NCBI GenBank assembly: GCA_963921935.1 | Contig: OY998185.1 | Location: forward strand, 62,449,717 to 62,513,716 | DNA from: Galeruca laticollis | Taxonomy: Eukaryota; Arthropoda; Insecta; Coleoptera; Chrysomelidae | Length of the DNA stretch: 64,000 nt | Direction of reading: 5' to 3' | In this document: positions 55,531 to 64,000 of the stretch, one piece after another | Position numbering within the stretch: the stretch's first letter is position 1 | Layout: every line of letters begins with the position of its first letter | Notes under the pieces: generated by a model | What the model saw: only the letters and a program-made list of their open reading frames with translations | Database searches by the model: none | Told to the model about the DNA's origin: nothing | Translations under genes and position numbers: made by a program

Positions 55531-57580
55531 CCCAATGTGGATCTTATACAGGCAATGGACTCACACAATTTGTGATCTATGTTATGACTGTGATATATAT
55601 GTCCCTAGAAAAACGTTTGGCAACTCTGTTGAAACTACACACCCTACAACAGTGTGTAGACGTCAGTCAATAACATAGATGTCATTGTCACAATATAGAA
55701 AAAGTAAAAATATTTAAGAAAACCAAATCAGTGTTATTAAAGAAGACTTCCTAAAGAATAATGACCCTCCACAATAACATGTTCACTGAGAGCACATCTT
55801 TTAGGGTGCAGTCTACAGTCACTTTTATGGGAAGTTATACGATGTTTAAGTAACGTAGTTGTCTGACCTATGGAATACATCATTACTATTATTATTTAAA
55901 CTTTCTGGACTAATGTCATTAGCTGTTTGGCATTAGTTAATTAACAATGTTTTCCTACTTCAACAACATTGCAAGTGCGATAATTGTAAAATAACAAGTT
56001 TTGTTATCAAAAATTTACATAGGTTAAAAATTAAAAAGATTGATTGAATTTTCACTGTTTTTTTTAATCATAACAAATCTAAATTCCTACAAGTTTATGT
56101 AAATTCTTCAATGCATATTTAACCTTGATTTAATTAAAGACACTACTGAAAATAAAATAAGAAAGATACGCGCACATACCAGATTGTAATTAAACAAACA
56201 AAAAACCTGTAATTAAACCATTTTTTTGTCTCAAGCATTCACTCACCCTGTATACCCAGACCGAACATAATACCCAAGCATACTAATTAAATCAAATAAC
56301 GCGGTAATAAATACCATGATAGTTTTTTTTGTGTTGCCAATTGTATAGGGCCTTATTAGCATTTAGGCAAAACGGATTCAAGTTCGTAGTATGACAGGTT
56401 AAGAAAGAAAGAACAACTGAGAAGAGGAGCACAGAGACGGACTACATTTCTCAGTACTGCCGAATTTATACTGTGACTACCTAAGTTGGAATCATATGAT
56501 AAGTTAAACAACATATATGGTAGAAAATCCTTGTAATACAAGACCTCTTCTTATTCCTCTAAAAATTACTTTGAAATTGTAAAATGTCTGCCGATTTTTC
56601 CTTGATAGTCTAAAAATATTTGCTGGGGAAACGCTGCTACGGCTTTCTTTATTCTTTGAGCTATATCTTTAGAGTTATTGGAACTGTTGGACTCGTTCCA
56701 TAGTCTGGTTGTTTGCTGCAGCGTTTGCCTAACCCTATTTGAAGATCACAACCACAACGAAGATAGACTAAGCTAAAAATATTTGAGACCAATGTCAAAA
56801 GTGTGATTCTGTACGGATATATCAAACTTGGAAAGTCTTAAACAAGATTACTTCACAACTACAAATCTTTATCCTGAACATCTACTGGCCCAATATGATT
56901 TCCTATGAAGGATATGTCACCAAGCTTCAGTGGGTTACATTATCAAGCAATGGAAACATGGCTGGCTCGGAGACAAATTCAGACCTCAAAACAGCATCCT
57001 AAAGGAAGCTATTGAGTTTCCACTGCAGCACAAACCTTGAAATACTTCCCACATTTGTAATTAGTGTTTCTATTGAAACCTGCAAACGTTCTTTTAACTG
57101 AAGGGAATTGTGAATGTACCCTATGTGGGTTGAGTGCAAACATCGTTCACCTCAAAAAAGGGAGATTCTCATCCTTTATTAAAACAGGAACGCCCGGAGA
57201 AATAGAAGATGTGGTGTCGAACCACTTATGCCTTTAGTGAATTGTGTGAAGATACTCTTTCGACCAAAACGTCTGATGAATGCGCGACAAAAACTGCTAT
57301 CGAGACAGGCGATTTAAAGAGAAGAAACATCAGGTTCTGGACATGAAGCCATGGTTCCAGAATAAGAAACATAACGGGACATAAAGATGTCAAGATCATT
57401 AGGATCATTGCTACAAGGGGTAAGAGGCCTGTAATTAAGCACTCACTCTATTTGTATGAGGTTAGCGGAGATTTCTTAATAAGTTGAAATTTGATCACCA
57501 GCAAGTGAGATTTAACGGATTTTACACCATTCTTCCATAAAATACCGAAATGAGGATAAGAGGGGGATTTAAAGTGCCAC
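55531..57580. other. 2 kb without recognisable genes
   Basis: Frames at 56356-56541 and 57226-57408 have no motifs. A TCACCCTGTATACCC at 56244 looks like a lone mariner-type terminus. Stretches around 56900-57060 are less AT-rich and may be a decayed retroelement, but I found no conserved motif. Confidence 0.4.
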
Positions 57581-58560
57581 TTAATAGCTTTTTGCTGGGC
57601 AAGCTGCCAAAAATACATCTGTTGAGAGATCAGATACCAATTCTAACTTGCACAGCTTCAGTAGTGGAGCACACAAACAAAAATAAGCTTTCAAAAATTC
57701 AGCCCCACAAACTTCATTCAAAGCAATGTTGAATGGGCCTGCATAATCCACACTAACATGTAGAAATCGTTTCACTTGAGTAACGCGAGTAGATGGCAAA
57801 GTACCCATTACAGGCTGAACAGGTTTAGGCTTCGTCTTCCAGCATTGAAGACATTTACTCAAACACGACGATTTGAACGTTTAGATAATAAAATCCAAAA
57901 TTGTTGAGACAGAAGAAACTGAACGGATTGAATTCCAGCATGACGATATTTAAGATGATATGATTCAATGAGTATATCGGCTATAATTAGGCAAAAGAGC
58001 AGGATGTGCTCTATCTTCAACACGTAAGATGCTTTGATTGCCAATAAATGAGAATAATTTACGAAGGACCTTTGGTATACTCTTATTGTCTCGAAGCATA
58101 TCAATTTCTACAGAAAATGACAACTCCTGCGTACGACAACCTAAAATGAGAAGTAAGTTTAAACAAGGAGGAATGTTGCGAAATTAAAGAGTCAATAAGA
58201 TTTTCACTACGGGCACAACATGAAATGTTAATTAACCACTCTTCTTCAGAAACATCAGAAGAACTGTTAAAATTGGATTGCGGAAGCTCATTCCAAGGTG
58301 GATAGGTAGATTGAAGTAAATATGGCCCCGCCCACCATAAGGAGCAAGTGAGTAACTCCGAGAGTAATAAACTAGCAGAACCTGCATCTGCGGGGTTGTT
58401 CTCCGATCGAACATAAAACCAACATGAAGAAGGAAGTTTATCTTGAATGAAAGACACTCTGTTATTAACAAAAATCTTCCAGTTTCAAAATTTTTGCGAA
58501 GAAAGGAAATTAAGCGAGCAACTAAAACAGAAGCACAAAACTCTAGCCTGCACAAAGTGA
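57581..58560 (-). pseudogene. BEL/Pao LTR retrotransposon pol fragment (RNase H to integrase)
   Basis: Minus-strand frames, in order, contain CRLEFCASVLVARLI (RNase H start), VRSENNPADAGSA and LLTCSLWWAGP (RNase H/integrase linker), then KCLQCWKTKP, GTLPSTRVTQ, HVSVDYAGPFNI and LELVSDLSTDVFLAA (integrase with its VDYAGPF segment). This order and wording is typical of BEL/Pao elements of insects. Numerous stops and frameshifts. No LTRs are seen next to it. It is an old inactive copy. Confidence 0.85.
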
Positions 58561-58862
58561 TCTTCCACAGGCGGACAATATCTTCTCTAACTTATAAGTC
58601 CAAATATGCTGAATCAATTGTTTCAGAAGGAAAGCGGGTCAAAGATTCGAGCTAAACGTTTTGTACAACCACCATCAAAAGGTTGTACTGAAAAATGGAA
58701 ACTGTCTGAATTGACGTTTCACTGTAAACCAAGTATTTTAAACGATATATTTTCGTCAAAGGACATTGAGTTAGTATACAAATGTGAAGGCGATAAATGA
58801 AAGACCATTTACGTAATTGAAATCCTTTTCAAGAAGATCGATGAGTTGTTGCTGAAATAATA
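58561..58862. other. Short gap, nothing recognised
   Basis: Small plus-strand frames (58443-58655, 58606-58800) have no family pattern. Confidence 0.35.
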
Positions 58863-59545
58863 ATGTAATTGATTATTCAATTTACAGAAAACCAACACAC
58901 ACTGATGTGACTATTCCATATAATTCCAATCATCCCATCTCACATAAATTAGCAGTATATATTTTTATGATACATAAAGAATTTTCAGTTCCTATGAACA
59001 AATGTAATTTTGATAGAGAAGTTAATACAATCAAACAAATAGCAACATCCAACGATTTTCCATTAAATATAAAAACTAGTATTGCAACTAATATTGCCTA
59101 AACAAACTAAAAAAATATAAAATTACAAAACCATAACTGCTGGTAATATTTCAAAGATAGTATAGTAAAAACATTATCCCCATAAAAAAGTTTGGTATAT
59201 ATAATCTTAAATTTCCAGAATGTAATGCTGTCTATATAGGTCAAACAATACGAAATTTTGAAATTAGACATAAGCATATAGATTAAAACAACCAGAGAAA
59301 TTCCATTACACAAAACATCTACTTGAGACCAATTATTCATTAATACCTAACACAGAACTAGAAGAAACAAAAGCTAGATTTCTTTGAGGAATTAGAAGAT
59401 ACTGAAGTCGTCAATGAACAGATAAATCTAGGGAGTTCTCCACTGTGAAACTGTCTTCTTAAGTAATAATTCTAAAGATCAGTTTTCCTTGGTTTCCTAT
59501 ATAATTGCACAGTTATGTTGATCTTAAATGGGAAAGAAGTACCAG
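58863..59545 (+). pseudogene. Penelope-like element fragment (copy 4)
   Basis: It starts with YSIYRKPTHTDVTIPYNSNH and continues MIHKEFSVPMNKCNFDREV, then with deletions the GIY-YIG region (FPECNAVYIGQTIRNFEIR) and the tail VVNEQINLGSSP. The 3' UTR (AAGATCAGTTTTCCTTGG..., TTGATCTTAAATGGG) follows. It is 5' truncated at the end of the RT and has several internal deletions. It preserves Tyr where copy 1 has its TAA stop. Confidence 0.85.
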
Positions 59546-59610
59546 AGAAACGCCAAATAAGTAATAATGGCATTTTGAATTACATATTTGGTAATGAAAC
59601 TTCATATTAC

Positions 59611-60083
59611 TGTTACGAAACAGCACATTGGTATAGTCCCTAAATCCGACTCTGTCTAAGCCAGGTAAATTATGGCGGATACGTAGGTTTTTTTTATAAC
59701 TGTTTACGACTATCTTATCTAAACATTGTTTTTGTGACCAGCCTTATCTAGAAAATGCCAAAAAACCATTTGTTTTTGAGTAAGCCACAGTCCGGAATTT
59801 TCTAGTAAAAAAGGAACCAATATAAATAAAGGACCGATCAGCGGATGAGTTTAGTTGATAAAGTGATCGCGAGATATAAACAAAAATACACAGAACAGTA
59901 AAGTGCTAATATAAATTAATAATCAAGTTTGTGTGCATATAAATTAAATTTAAGTGATTAGTTGAGTATATATAAATTAAGTGTTAGTGAGTTAGTGTTT
60001 AAATAAATTAGTAAGTAACCATACCGTGTGTTTAAAATTTATCCTACCCGTTTACGTTTTAAATAAATTAGAAACACATTACA
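59611..60083 (+). mobile_element. Solo LTR, 473 bp, with 4 bp target duplication
   Basis: It begins TGTTACGAAACAGC and ends ACACATTACA (TG...CA), flanked by TTAC on both sides. Inside are a TATA box (TATAAATAAA at 59821), an initiator-like TCAG about 28 bp downstream at 59848, and AATAAA signals near the 3' end. No internal retroelement sequence follows. A 4 bp duplication with TGTTAC ends fits Ty3/gypsy-type elements, but family assignment is inference. Orientation is taken from the TATA and AATAAA order. Confidence 0.85.
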
Positions 60084-60099
60084 TTACTATGAACTAAAA

Positions 60100-63000
60100 T
60101 TTTTCTTCGAAATATCTGACTCCGCACCTGATAGAAGAAGCAGTAAGGGGCAATTATTTTTGCCGATGGATATGTACGTCTGTGTGTATGTCTCGGACGA
60201 CATTTCGGTAGTAAGTGAAGAGTTGGCCATTGTATTCGAGAAGGCCCTTCGTTGCGTCCGGTAAACGCAATTCAATAGGATTGAATTTTTGGTAGACGAT
60301 TTGCGAAATTCAGTGGTTCTCAATAGGTTCGGTAACATTCACAGATTGAACTATATCATCCTAGCAATGTATTTTATACAAGGTAGATACAAAGTTAACT
60401 ACGTCGTATCCTTTTTGAGTTTTATATCATTTTAACCTAATAAGGTGTTAATCTATCACTGCTTGAATGAAATAAAATCGTATTTAAGGCCTAGTTAGAG
60501 GTAATACTATAATTTTAAAACAAGAAAATGCAATTACTTTGGGTCGTTTTATAGTTATGATGGTAGTAAAATTCTCGTAGGAAGTTACAGGCACTCTCAT
60601 CACATTGAAAATGATTATGTCATTGAACGTTTCATAAATAGCTTTGGTATAAACTTGTTAAATTAGTTATTTTCAAAAAATTATCCTGAATCGGTGAATA
60701 TAAAGCATTTTAGTGGTGCCAATTAAGCTTGAATTTAAATAAATTTCTAGATGTCAACACAAAAAAATGTTTTGTGCACTCAAAAGTAGGGGATCAGGGG
60801 ACAGAATTTTTTTTAAATGGACTTTATGATCAATTTATTTACTTATAAAATGACATTTTACCTTATTTTCTTCATTTTGAACAATTTGCGGGCCGGCCGA
60901 CTTTGAGGCGATGTAGCACAGGATGATTACTATATGGTCACGGTTCTGTTCGGGACAGAGTTAATTCAGACACTGCTGGTCTAGGTCTGGACTCGAATAC
61001 AAGGCGAAGTGAAAATGTCATCGTAGCGCGGTTGAATTTAAAAATATGATATCAATAAATGGTAAGGCTATCACGAACGTCAGGTATAGCGTTTAATTTC
61101 ATCTATGAACTGACGCTACAACTTAGTGATAACACTTTTGCCAGTTGGCAGAATGATTTAATGGCGTATGCATCGTAACTTTCGTGAATTATTGAACAAC
61201 ACGTGTTTTGTCAGGTATGTGATGTTATTTTAAATATTTTTTATCCTTTCTATAATCCTCGCAATATGCGAATATGTTTTATTTTTTGCAGTAGCTTTGT
61301 CAAAACGTTTTGACAAAGCTTACTGTGTTAGTGAAACGCGTCAACAAGTTCAAATTGAACATTAGTTCAAATAAATGAAGATTTAAACAAACTATATTGT
61401 TTTATTTCATCGTTCAGTATGGATCTTCATCAAGTAAAAGCCTCATCTATTCAATGTTTATCAGTTTTAACTCTTTTAAATGTTTAGAATCAATCGATAA
61501 TGATTGCCTTTAGTACTCATTGGCATTATACAATTTTTATCCAACATAAATCAATGAAAAGGGCATGCAACGTAATGGAAGAACTTGTCAAGTTGATGCA
61601 AAGAGTGGAAATTGAATATCAGACACGATTGGTATAAGGAAAGCAAATACTGCTGATTATTTTTACCATATTGCGTATTTCTCTGGAGATTATGAAACTG
61701 CAAAATCACACATTATCTATTCATGCAAATGGCTCATTATTTCAAAAATGAATGTTGGTTCAGCTAGCTCAAATTAATTGTTGCGGTGATAATTTATAAT
61801 TATTTTTGTTTATTTATAGCTCAGAGTAAATATATCAAGTCGAGCTTGAGTACTCTTTAATCTCTTTGAGTTCTGGCATAAAACTTTTTCTATGTAATTC
61901 ATTATTTTGTTTGATATAGATTAATGAAGAATTATTTGTTTTTGTCTATTATTTAAAATAAAAAAATATACCTTGTCTAAATTTATGTTGTTATCAATCC
62001 TATTCCTGTTTTTAGAATCGACACTTGACATTAATGGAATAACTAATTCCTGTTTTTAATACAGGGTATGGAAATGAAAATGACGAACACTGTAATTATA
62101 TATTATCAAAGTTGCGATGGAATTTGGAAAATAAATACATGTATCAACACAAACAAATTTAAAATCGAAATAGTAGAACAAACATCTATAATCTGATAAA
62201 CTCAATAAATTGGTACCTTTACGCAAATTTAAATTGTTTTGAAAGGCTGAATCATAAAATTTTAAATTGGTTAACCAATAAAATGACGCACTAACCTTCA
62301 CGGAAGAATAGTTTCTTCTTGGCACCAACAATTTCTAATCTGCTATAACACCACGTTTGTGTTATTGTGTCCACTGTCTTTCCTCCCGCTGGACTTCACC
62401 TAGACACCACTCCTCCAGGTAAATCTTGAATTTCTCGTTCATAATATACTTTATACTATTATTTATCTTCTCTTCTTTCACAATATGGTTTCTTTCTTTT
62501 AAATATCTTTTTAAATGATACTTTCTGGTATCTTTTATTATTCTACATCCTTTATTTTATTTATCTATTTTAATTACTTGTCTTCTGTTCCTTTATTTAT
62601 CTTTCAAATATTCTCAAATTATTTCATTAACTCTATTTAACTTTTTTTAATACTTTTCTTTTGATTATATTAGGACTGGACTGGATATTTTCTTAAATTT
62701 TTCTTAGCATATGTCCTTCCTCAACCACACATACTCCCCATCGCTTCCAAATCAACAATTCCCGTTGTCATGGACAAAATTAATCATCTCACTATATTTT
62801 TTTACAATCATCTACATATTCGAGGTCTTTTTATTTAATTTCATATCTTTTTTAACTATATTAGGATATTTAATATTCTTTCCGTTTGCAAAATAATTTA
62901 ATCTGCTGAATTAAAACTCAACTTCTCTAAAAACTATCCCTATTTAAAAAAAACTTCTTACTATGTATTACTTCTCCATTCTCATATAAACAAATCTACA

Positions 63001-63685
63001 ATCTAATTATTCTGAAAAACATGCAATCCTTTTCCATTTATTTTAGAATTCTTCTACAATTATAGTGCATTATAAACTCGGCCTGAAATTTCTATTTAAT
63101 TAAAATATTTGTGTTTTTTCTCGTTATACCGCTTAATATACCAATCAGAAACACATATAGTTCCATGCCAAAAAAATTCTGTCGCTAGCATTCCATGCTT
63201 TGGTAGTAATTTTGACATTCACATATTGCTGACAGTTCTCTGCGTCATAATAATAATAAAATCTTAAAAATGGTAATTTTGTTTCTAAATTCTCATTAAA
63301 TCCTATGTATTATAATGATCTAAATATTTGTATTAATTCTTTTAGATTTTTCTTTGTTTTGGATAATATCTATGAAGTATATGCCAAATTTACAACTGAT
63401 TATTTAATATAATGAGAATTTATAGTCTGATATATGAGTTGAACTATTTAATGAAGTGTTGACATCATGGTAAAAATTTTGAATATTATTTTAGTATTTC
63501 AATATTTATAGTAAATAAATGATATCATAGGTATCCATTCAATATTTAATTCACTTTAACTTCATTCAAATATGATAATAACAAATAATTCCCTATGTTT
63601 TGGTGATTTCTAACCAACTTCTTGCTTTATAAACATGAAAACCTCTCACATCAACATCTTTAAATTCTTATAGATGTTGTGATGA
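60100..63685. other. 3.6 kb of AT-rich DNA without recognisable genes
   Basis: It holds the 28 bp palindrome at 61293 and ATACAGGGTATGG at 62061, a lone mariner-like terminus. The frame at 60087-60338 contains no motif. A T/C-rich stretch lies at 62340-62900. No ds exon was recognised. Confidence 0.45.
61293..61320. repeat. Perfect 28 bp palindrome (AGCTTTGTCAAAAC / GTTTTGACAAAGCT)
   Basis: Each 14-base half is the exact reverse complement of the other, with no loop. CAGT before and ACTG just after extend it imperfectly. It is followed by GTGAAACGCGTC. Confidence 0.9.
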
Positions 63686-63688
63686 GTT

Positions 63689-63689
<1 letters not shown>

Positions 63690-63738
<49 letters not shown>
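63690..63738. repeat. (AT)n microsatellite, 49 bp
   Basis: Uninterrupted AT dinucleotides for about 24 repeats. Confidence 0.97.
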
Positions 63739-63742
<4 letters not shown>

Positions 63743-64000
63743 CTGGATTCTTATGTGTGAGAAATCCGATTATTATCGTTAATGTTTAGTTGATATAACT
63801 TATTAGTTTTTGTTTTGCCCGGTATATTAGAAAATTTTAAAATAGGTCATAAATTCATTATAGCTTGCATAAAAAACTCTATGATCTCAAAGTAGGGTTC
63901 ATATGTTAAAGCGAAACTATTTTAATTTCAATTATGAGGGCCAAAAAAGTAAAATCCTTGCATTTAAATAAAGAAAATTTTTTAATCAAAAAATACTTGC
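63739..64000. other. AT-rich end of the window, nothing recognised
   Basis: No open frames or repeats seen. Confidence 0.4.

Noticed and set aside
61296..61352. Further hammerhead-like site (TTGACAA...GTGAAACGCG)
   Set aside because: The CTGANGA core is not intact and the stem pairs over only about three bases.

Overview
The window is AT-rich animal DNA, almost certainly from an insect and possibly a beetle. The insect call is firm; the order is a guess. It rests on a cadherin gene that reads like insect dachsous, on spliced exons with GT/AG borders, and on a typical insect mix of transposons: Penelope-like, RTE-like, I/R1/LOA-like and jockey/CR1-like LINEs, BEL/Pao, mariner, pogo, hAT and Crypton.

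The only host gene I can support is dachsous (ds), on the minus strand. Six consecutive exons are visible, in transcript order 46475-46297, 46208-45795, 24806-24620, 24514-24266, 12993-11437 and 7129-6424. Their reading phases join without a break (phase 0, 0, 1, 1, 1), giving about 1,097 residues that cover roughly eleven cadherin repeats, nine of them complete. The first and last exons of the gene lie outside the window. The internal introns are 88 bp, 20,988 bp, 105 bp, 11,272 bp and 4,306 bp. The flanking introns run to both window edges, so nearly everything else is intron filling. Other host genes nested in the introns cannot be excluded, but none was recognised.

Layout from left to right. 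1-1190: half of a large palindrome plus a 172-175 bp satellite. 1480-5530: a jockey/CR1-like LINE split by a Penelope-like element (PLE). 6424-7129: ds exon. 7780-10660: minisatellite, a tRNA-like piece, a long inverted-repeat element and a LINE scrap. 11437-12993: the largest ds exon. 13500-19360: hairpins, a 918 bp foldback element, PLE scraps, a pogo relic and a hAT relic. 19480-24245: a 4.8 kb minisatellite built on a 21 bp unit, touching the next ds exon. 24266-24806: two ds exons. 25560-36345: tandem repeats, LINE relics and Crypton tyrosine-recombinase relics. 36640-38170: a second copy of the palindrome/satellite element, interrupted by a MITE. 39100-43190: a decayed RTE-like LINE with a hAT MITE inside its catalytic motif. 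43464-45653: a nearly intact mariner-type transposon with a spliced transposase gene. 45795-46475: two ds exons. 47240-50935: a second PLE copy flanked by two related hairpins. 53505-55043: a dead mariner. 57581-58560: BEL/Pao relic. 58863-59545: PLE scrap. 59611-60083: a solo LTR with target duplication. The last 4 kb is featureless AT-rich DNA with an (AT)n tract.

The observation most worth following is a stem-loop with a hammerhead-like core. It is CTGANGA, one base, a 4-5 bp stem, a loop of exactly six bases, then GAAA. It occurs in the PLE copies and in three other repeats that otherwise look unrelated. The stem sequence differs in each family while the pairing is kept.
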